Origin: Phormidesmis priestleyi ULC007
GTDB lineage: Bacteria > Cyanobacteriota > Cyanobacteriia > Leptolyngbyales > Leptolyngbyaceae
Direction: 5' to 3'
DNA: 64,000 nucleotides
Assembly: GCF_001895925.1 (NCBI RefSeq)
Contig: NZ_MPPI01000011.1
Coordinates: forward strand, 102,253-166,252
Shown here: positions 46,840 through 54,109 of the stretch, piece by piece
Position numbering within the stretch: position 1 is the stretch's first letter
How the letters are laid out: every line of letters starts with the position of its first letter
Translations under genes and position numbers: made by a program
Notes under the pieces: model-generated
Database searches by the model: none
What the model saw: the letters and a program-made list of their open reading frames with translations, nothing else
Told to the model about the DNA's origin: nothing

Positions 46840-47700
46840 TTAGCCTTTTTCTTCAATTCCACAGGCATTTAAATCTTGAAGTGTACGTTCGAGATCGGTG
46901 GTCAACTGCTTTGCTGCCAGTTTAGAAGATTGAGAACTGTAATCAGCCACCTTAAGCGGGGCACCAATGCAAACCCTGACCGTTGATCTCCAGGGAACTG
47001 AAGGGCAGCTATAAGAGATATTAATGGGTACGATCTGAATTCCCAGACCAGCCTGGCTTGCTTCTGATTGCAGAGCTAGACGCGCCAGACCAGGTTGCAG
47101 TCGATTGAGCTTACACGATCGGTTTCCCCGCAAGTCGCCCCCCTCTGGAAAGATCACCAACACCTCCCCGTTTTGCAGCAACTCAACACTATAACGAAGA
47201 CTGGCGATCGCGGGATGGTTTGTGTTGATCGAAAACCCTCCCAACCGTCTAATAAACCAACCCTGAAGTCCCCTCACTTCGTCTGCCGTCACCATGAACC
47301 GTAATGTCCGTCCTGTGATGTCTTGACCTGCGGCGTAAGGCACCATGAAAGCATCCCACCTCGAACGATGCGTTGGAGCTAAGATTACCGGGCCTTTCGC
47401 CGGAAGATGCTCTCGACCTGATACTTCGATTCGTCGAAAATAGAACGGAAGCAATCCATAGCGCCCCATTGGGTAGACTAGAGAAGCCAGCCAAGGTGAG
47501 AGACGAGAACTCGCAAAATTCGCCTTTGCATTCATTGGGGGATGGGAAGCGTTTCTACCAGTCCTTTTATTCTGCTTGATCGTCAAGTGATTTTCATCGA
47601 CCTGACAGTTTGTTGGCAAAACAACGTCAGCCGCTTTTGGATGCGTGGAAGGGCTATCACAATCGGAATTCAGCGAGGTCATGGGGTTGAGCGAGATCAT
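46840..47700 (-). CDS. plsC: 1-acyl-sn-glycerol-3-phosphate acyltransferase (PlsC-like)
   Basis: The 286-residue protein has the acyltransferase HX4D motif in APTHRSRWDAF near 110, the glycerol-3-phosphate site in GGFSINTNHPA near 155, the FPEGGDLRGNR block near 180 and VPINISYSC near 225. The first 60 residues are polar and low-complexity, and a later start such as ATG 47535 (MNAKANFASS) is possible. It acylates lysophosphatidate or a related acceptor at the membrane. It is a single transcription unit upstream of the tRNA-Glu locus on the opposite strand. Confidence 0.9.
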   Translation of the reverse strand: MISLNPMTSLNSDCDSPSTHPKAADVVLPTNCQVDENHLTIKQNKRTGRNASHPPMNAKANFASSRLSPWLASLVYPMGRYGLLPFYFRRIEVSGREHLPAKGPVILAPTHRSRWDAFMVPYAAGQDITGRTLRFMVTADEVRGLQGWFIRRLGGFSINTNHPAIASLRYSVELLQNGEVLVIFPEGGDLRGNRSCKLNRLQPGLARLALQSEASQAGLGIQIVPINISYSCPSVPWRSTVRVCIGAPLKVADYSSQSSKLAAKQLTTDLERTLQDLNACGIEEKG

Positions 47701-47863
47701 GAGCGCAGTAGGAAACGAGTAGAGGCTTCGTAAAGCGGGTAGACATACCCCTTGTTTTTAACTTAATAGGTTTTGTAATCCTTGCGTTTTCTGAGAGGAC
47801 ACTTCTAGGGGTGGCTATTTATGTGAGTCTACATCGTCATTTCTAGGGATTTGAGTCTAGGGG

Positions 47864-47892
47864 TTGACAAACCCAGGGCGATCCGCTAACGT
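47864..47892 (+). promoter_or_regulatory. Promoter of tRNA-Glu
   Basis: A perfect -35 TTGACA (47864-47869) is followed after 17 bases by TAACGT (47887-47892) as -10. Transcription would begin about 12 bases before the mature tRNA 5' end at 47911. Confidence 0.6.
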
Positions 47893-47910
47893 GATTAAAG
47901 TGTGAAATAC

Positions 47911-47983
47911 GCCCCCATCGTCTAGAGGCCTAGGACACCTCCCTTTCACGGAGGCGACGGGGATTCGAATTCCCCTGGGGGTA
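47911..47983 (+). tRNA. tRNA-Glu (anticodon UUC), integration target
   Basis: The acceptor strand GCCCCCA pairs with TGGGGGT, with discriminator A at 47983. The anticodon stem CCTCC/GGAGG holds loop CTTTCAC (anticodon TTC), and the T-arm is GGGGATTCGAATTCCCC. The 73-nt molecule lacks an encoded CCA. Its last 22 bases form the start of a direct repeat whose second copy lies at 61803, so the gene was restored by the integrating element. In cyanobacteria glutamyl-tRNA also feeds tetrapyrrole synthesis. Confidence 0.96.
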
Positions 47984-48349
47984 TGCAGCTAAATGTAAGA
48001 AGGGCAAGACTTTTAACGGTCTTGCCCCTCTTCTTTTTTTGCGGTTTCTTGCCTCACTGGTGGGCGCGGTCGATCGTCTCGACTCAATATCAACTCATAG
48101 GCGCGCTGGTGAATGGTGGCATTGATCCATCGATGATAGATGCGTTCATGCACCTCACGAGAATGTCCCATCTGTTTGGCTGCTAACCCAATGTCTAGCC
48201 CGTATTCCAGCGTTCTGATTGCCCATCGGTGACGGAGATCATAGAGATGAAAGGGCAAGCCGAAATCACTAAAGTAGGCGGTTGCACTATGCCCTACCCG
48301 ATCGTTGGTTCGGTCTAGCTGGATGTTGGGCAGCCGCACCAGGGAGAGG
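47962..48349. repeat. Left copy of the 388-bp element-end direct repeat (attL side)
   Basis: It starts in the T-arm of tRNA-Glu and runs through the intergenic GCAAGAC/GTCTTGC hairpin and the last 112 codons of the integrase. Comparison by eye shows no difference from 61803-62190. The flanking base differs at each end (G against T at the left, T against G at the right). Confidence 0.95.
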
Positions 48350-48900
48350 TCGAATTGCTCGAACCATTCAGGGTGAAATGCCCAGACTTGACGGCTCCCA
48401 GTCTTAGTGTCGTTCTCAACCCAGAGAATGCGATCTCCAAGCCTCAGCTGAGGCAGGTCAAGTCTGAAAGCCTCATGGGGTCTGAGTCCGTATGTTGCCA
48501 ACATTCCATAAACCCATTTCCAGTTAGGATTTTTGAGGCGATCGTACCAATCAACAATTAGATCGTCACTGGGAATATTGCGAGGGGAAACGCTTTTAGA
48601 GGAGTACTTTCCTTTGTAGGGTGAGGGGTCATAGTTGAGTTTTGCAAAGTGGGCAAGCTGTCCAGCTACCATACAAGCTCGGATGCGAGTGCGAGTATTA
48701 ACCTCGGTTGATATTACTAACTTATGCAGCAGTTTAGGAGTTAGATTCGCTTCTGGAGGAAGGAGTTTTAGCATTTTCCAGTACTCTGTTCTCCAGGTGG
48801 TTTCAGAGCTACCACGCTGGAAATAATCCTCCTTGAATTTCTCAATCCAATAACTACAATTGCGCTGCATTTCTGATAGAAACTGGCAGTAAAAACGCAC
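48013..48900 (-). CDS. Tyrosine recombinase / integrase
   Basis: The 295-residue protein (GTG start at 48900) has a helical core-binding region (about 10-130) and a catalytic domain. Catalytic residues are seen in YGLRPHEAFRL (Arg, near 165), LYDLRHRWAIR (Arg, with Tyr in place of the usual first His, near 235), QMGHSREVHE (His) and RIYHRW (nucleophile Tyr, near 265). The Tyr substitution recalls the cyanobacterial XisA/XisC excisases. The open frame continues about 90 bases upstream of the GTG with no ATG, so the N-terminus may be longer or trimmed. Its 3' third lies inside the element-end direct repeat and is duplicated at the right end. Confidence 0.93.
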   Translation of the reverse strand: MRFYCQFLSEMQRNCSYWIEKFKEDYFQRGSSETTWRTEYWKMLKLLPPEANLTPKLLHKLVISTEVNTRTRIRACMVAGQLAHFAKLNYDPSPYKGKYSSKSVSPRNIPSDDLIVDWYDRLKNPNWKWVYGMLATYGLRPHEAFRLDLPQLRLGDRILWVENDTKTGSRQVWAFHPEWFEQFDLSLVRLPNIQLDRTNDRVGHSATAYFSDFGLPFHLYDLRHRWAIRTLEYGLDIGLAAKQMGHSREVHERIYHRWINATIHQRAYELILSRDDRPRPPVRQETAKKEEGQDR

Positions 48901-49018
48901 GAAAAAGTACGTCGATCGTGGATACGATGACGGAATAACTATTAATTTGAGTCTCTGCGACAGGTAGCCGCTATTGGCTATCTGTTTCGCCTATGCTCAG
49001 GCTCGTCAGGCAGAACGC

Positions 49019-49306
49019 TTACTCCTGAGTGCGTTCACCGTCTCGTCTCAGGAGATAGTCAAACAGTCGATCCATGCGTTCGATCGCGGCGTTGATCGAG
49101 GTTATTGCGCTGTCGGTGTGCTGCATATATTGCAGTTGCACATCTGCTAAACGATCGACGGCTTGCATGGTGGATCTTAACTGTTGCTGATTTTCAAAGG
49201 TGATATCAACTAATCGATTTAGAGAAACTTTGACATCAAGCATGTCAACTTCTAAAGATTCAACTCGATCTGTGAGATTGTTTGATTGTTCTGGATTGTT
49301 AGACAT
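49019..49306 (-). CDS. Small coiled-coil protein
   Basis: The 95-residue product is strongly helical with heptad-like spacing (LTDRVESLEVDMLDVKVSLNRLVD, then QLRSTMQAVDRLADVQLQYM). It has no membrane segment and no catalytic motif. It resembles small phage- or plasmid-encoded coiled-coil proteins whose job is unknown. It lies between the integrase and a terminator-like hairpin and reads toward the integrase. It could be a directionality or scaffolding factor, which is speculative. Confidence 0.6.
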   Translation of the reverse strand: MSNNPEQSNNLTDRVESLEVDMLDVKVSLNRLVDITFENQQQLRSTMQAVDRLADVQLQYMQHTDSAITSINAAIERMDRLFDYLLRRDGERTQE

Positions 49307-49338
49307 AATAGAAAGGTGATTTTAACTGTTTTGTTTTT

Positions 49339-49373
49339 AATCCCCTTCAGACTGGAATCTGAAGGGGATTTTT
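49339..49373 (+). terminator. Strong hairpin, terminator-like
   Basis: AATCCCCTTCAGA (49339-49351) pairs perfectly with TCTGAAGGGGATT (49358-49370) around a 6-nt loop. The T-run follows on the plus strand. The genes on both sides are on the minus strand, so it may insulate the integrase side from antisense reading or act after the 49410-50364 operon despite lacking T's on that strand. Confidence 0.6.
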
Positions 49374-49409
49374 AACGGGCGCAAGTTGTGAGGAAAGGAC
49401 GATCGCTAA

Positions 49410-49640
49410 CTACTCAGGTAGTAACCGCAATCGACCTTTTTGAATTAGATGGTTGAGGCGTGATATCAGGGGTAGCGGTGACCTGAAACCGAACTTCTTA
49501 ACCATCGCACTCGAACTAACTTGCGCGGAACCTTCCATCACCAGGTTATGCAGAAAATCTAAAACGGCTGCCTGTGCGCTGGTGAGTGGGGTATCAGAAT
49601 GTAGAATTTCAACCTCTACTGAATCGATTGAAATTTTCAT
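49410..49640 (-). CDS. Small winged-helix-like protein
   Basis: The 76-residue product starts with a beta strand segment and continues with a helix-turn-helix-like pattern (SAQAAVLDFLHNLVMEGS, then VKKFGFRSPLPLISRLNHLIQKGRLRLLPE), close to the LexA-type winged helix with its SP-x2-SRL-x-L motif. It overlaps the previous gene by ATGA (49637-49640), so it is the last gene of a tightly coupled three-gene operon. It may be a DNA-binding regulator of the element. Confidence 0.6.
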   Translation of the reverse strand: MKISIDSVEVEILHSDTPLTSAQAAVLDFLHNLVMEGSAQVSSSAMVKKFGFRSPLPLISRLNHLIQKGRLRLLPE

Positions 49641-49948
49641 TTGTGATCTTCCCTCCCAATGATTTTGATATCAGCATAACGGGTGGACTCGTAGAAAGTC
49701 TCGTTCTCTTCTTGAGTGGAGTAACCTACTCCGCCAGCATCTCGATTAACGGCTTTGCCATCAGAGCGATCGTGACTAGACTGATTGTGATCCTCGTCAA
49801 AATTGCCCCAGTCTGAGATGTTAGAGCGCGGGTCTACACCCTCTTTGCAATTTTTGGCGATGTAATCTCGCGCATCTTCTCCGGTGTCATCCTTAGCGAA
49901 TGAGTCGCTGTCGTCACCGCCGCCAAAAAGGAAGTTGAAAATTCCCAT
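49637..49948 (-). CDS. Acidic, probably disordered protein
   Basis: The 103-residue product has a short hydrophobic start (MGIFNFLFGGG) and then a very acidic, Asp/Ser/Asn-rich chain (DDSDSFAKDDTGEDARDYIA, and SSHDRSDGKAVNRDAGG). No family is recognised. It overlaps both neighbours by one to four bases, which supports it being real and co-translated with the exported protein before it. Confidence 0.6.
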   Translation of the reverse strand: MGIFNFLFGGGDDSDSFAKDDTGEDARDYIAKNCKEGVDPRSNISDWGNFDEDHNQSSHDRSDGKAVNRDAGGVGYSTQEENETFYESTRYADIKIIGREDHK

Positions 49949-50364
49949 TAGTTTCGAGCCTCCATAGAGACAGCCCGATCGCCGCTGTAATTCACAATGA
50001 CAAACGCACCGTTAGAACGCTCAAACCATTCTGAATTGCCATTTGTATAAGAGGGGGCACCGAAGCGCCGCCGCATGGCGTGGAAGGATTGTGGGAATCT
50101 CAGATGATTCATCGCATAGACTTCTGAATCTGTGATTCCACCAAAGGAGCTATATACAGTGGCTCCTGACCGTAGTGCTGAGTTGATGGGGACATCTGGG
50201 AACTTGGTAGTAGGAGGTCGATTATCGCCACCTAACCCGTTGACAGCATTCTTGAAAATGTCTCCGAAGTCGTCGTAGGTCATGGAGATCGCAGCGGGTG
50301 CCACAATCAAGATCGATGCTGCAACGATCGCACTGAGCGATCGTCTGTGTGCTGAAAGTTTCAT
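49948..50364 (-). CDS. Exported small protein
   Basis: The 138-residue product has a signal peptide (about 1-28; basic KLSAHRRS, then AIVAASILIVAPAAIS). A mature part of about 110 residues follows with SGATVYSSFGGITDSEVYAM and RRFGAPSYTNGNSEWFERSN, a pattern close to small periplasmic proteins that bind surface or cell wall. The family is unknown to me. It is the first gene of an operon whose genes overlap by one to four bases and should be secreted by Sec. It may act in superinfection exclusion or on the envelope; that is a guess from location. Confidence 0.62.
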   Translation of the reverse strand: MKLSAHRRSLSAIVAASILIVAPAAISMTYDDFGDIFKNAVNGLGGDNRPPTTKFPDVPINSALRSGATVYSSFGGITDSEVYAMNHLRFPQSFHAMRRRFGAPSYTNGNSEWFERSNGAFVIVNYSGDRAVSMEARN

Positions 50365-50390
50365 AATGTAAGTGCCTCTCTTTGGGGTAA

Positions 50391-50426
50391 AGCCAGGGCG
50401 GGAGTGTCGAGCTGCAAGCCCTGGCT
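50391..50426. promoter_or_regulatory. Leader hairpin before the exported-protein operon
   Basis: AGCCAGGGC (50391-50399) pairs with GCCCTGGCT (50418-50426). It lies in the leader of the 49410-50364 operon, between the XRE repressor and the exported protein. A second long hairpin at 50472-50506 (AGCGCTGAAGTGTAA with TTACGCTTCAGCGCT, one G-U pair) overlaps the 3' end of the repressor gene. Confidence 0.45.
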
Positions 50427-50491
50427 GAGAATTTGAACGATTAGTTAGTGACCTCCTATCGGTGATCGTCTAGCGCTGAAGTGTAAGCAGA

Positions 50492-50746
50492 TTACGCTTC
50501 AGCGCTTTTGTTTGGAGACCTGTAAGTTTCATTGAAAGCTTCAACCAACTCATCAATGGTTAAGCCAGACGCATCCATGATCAGCTTTGTTTGAAAGAAG
50601 GTTAGGCGCGGCACCTGAACCCCTCTCTCCCAATTGCTGACGGTAGATATGGTGACACCAAGAAGGTCGGCAAACTGTCGCTGAGTCATCCCAGCTAGCT
50701 TTCTAACGTTCATCAGGTTTAAGGGTTGATCATTCTCTTCACTCAT
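50492..50746 (-). CDS. XRE-family repressor
   Basis: The start at ATG 50746 gives 84 residues; an in-frame upstream start at 50773 would fall inside the operator repeat. The Cro/C1-type helix-turn-helix is complete: VRKLAGMTQRQFADLLGVTISTVSNWERGVQVPRL near 15-50. A helical tail follows (ASGLTIDELVEAFNETY) that resembles cyanobacterial plasmid and phage repressors. Two operator-like repeats lie immediately upstream (50754-50802), so it probably represses itself and the divergent rightward genes, serving as the element's lysogeny-like switch. Confidence 0.88.
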   Translation of the reverse strand: MSEENDQPLNLMNVRKLAGMTQRQFADLLGVTISTVSNWERGVQVPRLTFFQTKLIMDASGLTIDELVEAFNETYRSPNKSAEA

Positions 50747-50753
50747 ATTAGAG

Positions 50754-50802
50754 TTAACTCGTATGAGAGTCAACTTTTATTGATCAACTCGTATACGGCT
50801 CA
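50754..50802. promoter_or_regulatory. Twin operator-like repeats between repressor and rightward genes
   Basis: TTAACTCGTATGAGAGTCA (50754-50772) and TCAACTCGTATACGGCTCA (50784-50802) share T-AACTCGTAT and -TCA at matching positions and are spaced 30 bases apart, about three helical turns. Each has partial dyad symmetry. They begin eight bases upstream of the repressor start codon, as autoregulatory operators do. Confidence 0.65.
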
Positions 50803-50986
50803 CTAAACAACAATATGCAGCGCAAAGCCCACACGTTCAGCACGTGTTGTCTAGTTGCCTAGGAGTTTTGTTTAGAGGTATGCAGCGCCCCTAGTGTGAA
50901 TCCCCATTCTTCTATAGCGCTGCCGTCTCCCAATGATCGCTCAAACCCTTGCCCCTTGATCAATCCAGCCATTTTTAGGAGAGCCA

Positions 50987-51205
50987 ATGACCCAAAACAA
51001 ACCGATCAACGACTTCATCGCCTCTTTTATTCCTCAAACCGAGGGAGGCGAAGAACTGATTCTCAAACTATTCCGATCACTTCCCGTAGAGCGGCAATCA
51101 GCCGTCTTAGCCGAGCTTCACGCGCTGCTGGCAGACGACGGCGACAAAGCCAAGTTCGCTCAACTGAGGAGCTTAATTGATTCGTGGGAAAACCCCAGCA
51201 CATAA
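50987..51205 (+). CDS. Small hypothetical protein, first rightward gene
   Basis: AGGAGA at 50978-50983 precedes ATG 50987. The 72-residue helical product (IASFIPQTEGGEELILKLFRSLPVERQSAVLAELHALLADDGDK) has no domain I recognise. It is the first gene on the plus strand after the operator region and so a likely early gene controlled by the XRE repressor. Small helical proteins here are often antirepressors or replication helpers, but nothing in the sequence decides this. Confidence 0.6.
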   Translation: MTQNKPINDFIASFIPQTEGGEELILKLFRSLPVERQSAVLAELHALLADDGDKAKFAQLRSLIDSWENPST

Positions 51206-51280
51206 AAAAGCGATCGCTCTCCCCAGACGGCAGTGCGATCGCCTTCAATACTTTATTTCTTATCACCTAGAGGATATCGC

Positions 51281-51424
51281 ATGACACCGCTAATGCAGCT
51301 AATTTCGTCACTCACCGACGATGAGAAAATTCAACTGATCAGCATCCTCTCAGAAAAAATGCTCTATCCAGAGACGATCGACGCTGCCAAGCGATTGATT
51401 CGAGCGATCGTCAACCACATCTAA
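51281..51424 (+). CDS. Very small hypothetical protein
   Basis: The ATG at 51281, behind AGAGGAT, opens a 47-codon helical frame (MTPLMQLISSLTDDEKIQLI, then LSEKMLYPETIDAAKRLIRA). It shares a short helical style with the preceding ORF but has no recognised motif. It is followed by a strong terminator seven bases after the stop, which supports it as an expressed short unit. Confidence 0.5.
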   Translation: MTPLMQLISSLTDDEKIQLISILSEKMLYPETIDAAKRLIRAIVNHI

Positions 51425-51430
51425 ACAGCA

Positions 51431-51473
51431 AAAAACCTGATTGCGGCTTCCAAGGGCTTCCAATCAGGTTTTT
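51431..51473 (+). terminator. Rho-independent terminator
   Basis: AAAAACCTGATTG (51431-51443) pairs perfectly with CAATCAGGTTTTT (51461-51473). It ends the short early unit before the replication gene. Confidence 0.85.
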
Positions 51474-51557
51474 GGGTTATGCATACCCGCTATCCAGTAG
51501 ACCGCGTTTACTGGGCTTTTTTGACAGCAAATACACGTAAAACAGTGAGATAAAACG

Positions 51558-53456
51558 ATGGTAGCAGATTTCATTCCACCGATCCGAGATGGCATTTCAG
51601 ACCTCGAAATTCAAACACGACGGGAGGTCGAGGGACAGATTCTATCGGCAGGCTTAAAGCAGACCTATGACAACGCCTACGGCAAATTTGAGTTAGCAGC
51701 GTATGCAAGGTCAATGGGGATTCCGATCGAGACGGTCGAACAGATCGCCCAGGAGCTTGCCTATCGTCAGATGAAGATTGACTTAGAAGAGTCAGAGTTT
51801 GTCGGCATGGTTTCGCAGGTTCGCAAAATTGAAGCACTGCCAGACGCGGGGTTTCGAGAATGGAAACTGAGCAAGCTCTCCAGGCGATATAAATTGTCAC
51901 GAAGCGAGATGATGAATGCCTATAACAAAGCCCTCATTCATCAGTCCGCACTCACCCCGATGTCACTGAGCCAACTTAAAGAAGCCTTTGGTCAGTCGGT
52001 ACAGTGGACGGTTCACGGATGGTTTCCAGCCGGGGTGACGATGTTGATCCACGGTCACGGGGGCACCGCAAAAACGTTGTTTCTCTATGAAGTGGCAGCG
52101 GCGATCGCCAAAGGTCAGCCGTGGAATGGCTACCCCGTCTCTCAAGGTGAAGTCCTAATTCTGCAAGCCGACGAGCCGCCTCACATCACCCACGAGCGAC
52201 TCGAAACCCTAGAGATCACCGACGATGACCCGCTCCGCGTCTTTCCCGGATGGCAAGTCGAGGCGATGCCACAACTAGAGGCTTACCTCTCAAAGAACCC
52301 CGTCAAATTCATCCTGGTAGACTCCAACACCTCAACCAATCGCAACACCTTGATCTCGGAGAACGATGTTGAATATGCGCGGCCCATGCTGCAACTGTCC
52401 GATCTGGCATCACGGCACGGCTGCACAATCTGCGTCATTCACCACTCCAATGCCAACGGAGACGCGAGAGGCACCAAAGCGCTGCACAACTCAGTCTCAG
52501 AAGTCTGGGCACTGAGCGTCAGCAATGAAGCCACAGGCGAACGCCTCATCCGCATCCAAAAAAATCGAGTTGGACGGGCACCAGGTCGCTACAGATTTGA
52601 CTTCGACCCCACTGCCAACAGCTTCACCTATCAAGGGGAAGCTGGCGACGAAAACAGCGATGCAGCCAGCACAGAGAAAAAGATTGAGCTATGGCTAAAC
52701 GAGGATGAGCATCGAGGCGTTCCCTACGAGGCAGAAGAACTTGCCCACGAATTGAAGATCAACATCAACACAGTGCGAAAGCTTCTCTATGAGCTTTGGG
52801 CAAAAGGGATAGTTCAACGAGAGAAGAAGGGCAAGAAGTTTTTATACCACGTTGGAAATTTGCCGCAAGAATATCCAACTGATCGCAAAATATTAACTGA
52901 TCGATTGAATTCTCCAACTGAGCGATGGGGTCGATCAGTTGGAGACCCCTGTGTTTCCAACGGTTTCGAGCCAACTGATCAACTGATCGATGAAAATGGC
53001 GATTTTTCACTAATGCGAAACGCCAAAAACGCCGATCAGTTGATCAGTTGGGATGAAAAGCAGACTGAGCAAGAATCTACAACTGATCGGTCAACTGATC
53101 GGCTCAAAAAGCCAACTGATCAGTTGGCTCTTATTGACAATGCCGATCACTTGGATGATCACTTAGTGCAAGTCGGTGATGTCGTAATACCGAACACTTC
53201 CGCTACGTGGAGCCGTCGTGGAAGCACTAGGATCGATTCTAAAGAATTGCCACCGAGCAAGAAGTCTGCACTGGTCATCCCTATCAACGAGATGGGGTCA
53301 GTCATGTTTGACGAATTGCGGCAGCCGAGCAGGGTTGTAGCGATCTTGGGCGACGACGATCGCGTGAAGGTTCGCAACCAGGTGACGGGTAGAGATAGCG
53401 TGTTTGAGATCAACGACGTGCAGATTTATGCGAAAGCAGACCGACAGATGAAATAG
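51558..53456 (+). CDS. RepA/AAA-type replication initiator or helicase
   Basis: The 632-residue protein has an N-terminal helical region (about 1-140). A RecA/RepA-like ATPase follows: Walker A HGHGGTAKTLFLYE near 165, ILQADEPP near 200, Walker B KFILVDSNTS near 250, and the VIHHSNANGDARGTKAL motif near 290, typical of plasmid RepA-like and KaiC-related helicases. A winged-helix segment (ELAHELKININTVRKLLYELWAKGIVQREKKG) lies near 395-430. Then comes a low-complexity stretch (about 440-540) with repeated PTDR/PTDQ, encoded by an iteron-like DNA array. The last 95 residues include a small SH3-like fold (GSVMFDELRQPSRVVAILGDDDRVKVRN). It should start replication of the element at its internal repeats. 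Confidence 0.85.
   Translation: MVADFIPPIRDGISDLEIQTRREVEGQILSAGLKQTYDNAYGKFELAAYARSMGIPIETVEQIAQELAYRQMKIDLEESEFVGMVSQVRKIEALPDAGFREWKLSKLSRRYKLSRSEMMNAYNKALIHQSALTPMSLSQLKEAFGQSVQWTVHGWFPAGVTMLIHGHGGTAKTLFLYEVAAAIAKGQPWNGYPVSQGEVLILQADEPPHITHERLETLEITDDDPLRVFPGWQVEAMPQLEAYLSKNPVKFILVDSNTSTNRNTLISENDVEYARPMLQLSDLASRHGCTICVIHHSNANGDARGTKALHNSVSEVWALSVSNEATGERLIRIQKNRVGRAPGRYRFDFDPTANSFTYQGEAGDENSDAASTEKKIELWLNEDEHRGVPYEAEELAHELKININTVRKLLYELWAKGIVQREKKGKKFLYHVGNLPQEYPTDRKILTDRLNSPTERWGRSVGDPCVSNGFEPTDQLIDENGDFSLMRNAKNADQLISWDEKQTEQESTTDRSTDRLKKPTDQLALIDNADHLDDHLVQVGDVVIPNTSATWSRRGSTRIDSKELPPSKKSALVIPINEMGSVMFDELRQPSRVVAILGDDDRVKVRNQVTGRDSVFEINDVQIYAKADRQMK
52875..53166. repeat. Iteron-like array of CCAACTGATCG inside the replication gene, putative origin
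   Basis: The unit CCAACTGATCG or a close variant occurs at 52875, 52894, 52914, 52971, 52980, 53080 and 53092 in forward orientation. It occurs inverted at 52932, 53033 and 53042, with a perfect palindrome CCAACTGATCAGTTGG at 53112-53127 and weaker copies near 53144 and 53158. That is about twelve copies in 290 bases. Spacing is irregular and the units fall in more than one codon phase, so protein repetition does not explain them. Iterons within an initiator gene are known from lambda O. Confidence 0.8.
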
Positions 53457-53553
53457 CGATCGTCTGGAAAGGTCGATCGCCCGGTTGGGATAAATAGGGA
53501 AATCCCCCGCAGGTAGCTCTGAGAGGGATTATGCTGTTTCTCCTTGATTTACT

Positions 53554-53889
53554 ATGCCCTTGCAATCTGCCATCTTCACACCACGCGAGATCGCCTGGTG
53601 CTTTGTGATAGTGATTTCGTCTATCTATTCACTATTCTTGTTGATTAATGCGGCGTATGATGAAGCCGCTCGGAACCCAACCCCACGACGGTACAAGCGA
53701 CGAAAGATTAGAAAAGGAGAGTTCAACGAACTTGATAACTTGGGGGTGCCGATGGAAATTCTTGCACTGACTCACAATAGAGAAACGGCTTATCGACTCT
53801 ACAACGACGTGAGATGGCGCTACTCTGCTCAATCTGCTCAGTGGATTTGGGACAAGGTTAAATGGGACATTATTCGCGATCGGCATTGA
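53554..53889 (+). CDS. Small membrane-anchored basic protein
   Basis: The 111-residue product has one N-terminal membrane helix (about 12-33, AWCFVIVISSIYSLFLLINA). A strongly basic stretch follows (RRYKRRKIRKGE), then a soluble part ending VKWDIIRDRH. The ribosome binding site is not obvious. It could be a membrane anchor or lysis-related protein. It is followed by a pair of hairpins that close the replication unit. Confidence 0.55.
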   Translation: MPLQSAIFTPREIAWCFVIVISSIYSLFLLINAAYDEAARNPTPRRYKRRKIRKGEFNELDNLGVPMEILALTHNRETAYRLYNDVRWRYSAQSAQWIWDKVKWDIIRDRH

Positions 53890-53896
53890 CGATTTA

Positions 53897-53926
53897 AACA
53901 TCCGGTTGAAATTTCCACCGGATGTT
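53897..53926 (+). terminator. Hairpin after the membrane protein gene
   Basis: AACATCCGGT (53897-53906) pairs perfectly with ACCGGATGTT (53917-53926), seven bases after the stop codon. There is only a short T-run. Confidence 0.6.
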
Positions 53927-54001
53927 CTGCTAAATCCGCAGAAGTCCCACGAGGGAATGGGGTTTCTAGCGATCGACGCTAACGATAGAATCACTGTTCC
54001 A

Positions 54002-54033
54002 GGGTTTGTAGTTTCGTACTACAAACCCTTTTT
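54002..54033 (+). terminator. Rho-independent terminator before the late operon
   Basis: GGGTTTGTAGT (54002-54012) pairs perfectly with ACTACAAACCC (54018-54028) around TTCGT, followed by TTTTT. It separates replication genes from the 54110-61706 operon. Confidence 0.9.
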
Positions 54034-54109
54034 AGTCCGGTTTTAGTCCATCGGTGTACTACATGGGTAGTTCTGGGATTACTGAAGACAATCCCTACCA
54101 GATTAAAAA

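Noticed and set aside
51208-51245. Hairpin formed by two GCGATCGC sites after the 72-codon ORF
   Set aside because: GCGATCGC is the self-complementary HIP1 site, extremely common in this genome, so pairing of two copies is expected by chance.
52875-53166. CRISPR-like array reading of the short repeats
   Set aside because: The units are about 11 bases, irregularly spaced, in both orientations and inside a coding sequence; they fit iterons, not CRISPR repeats with spacers.
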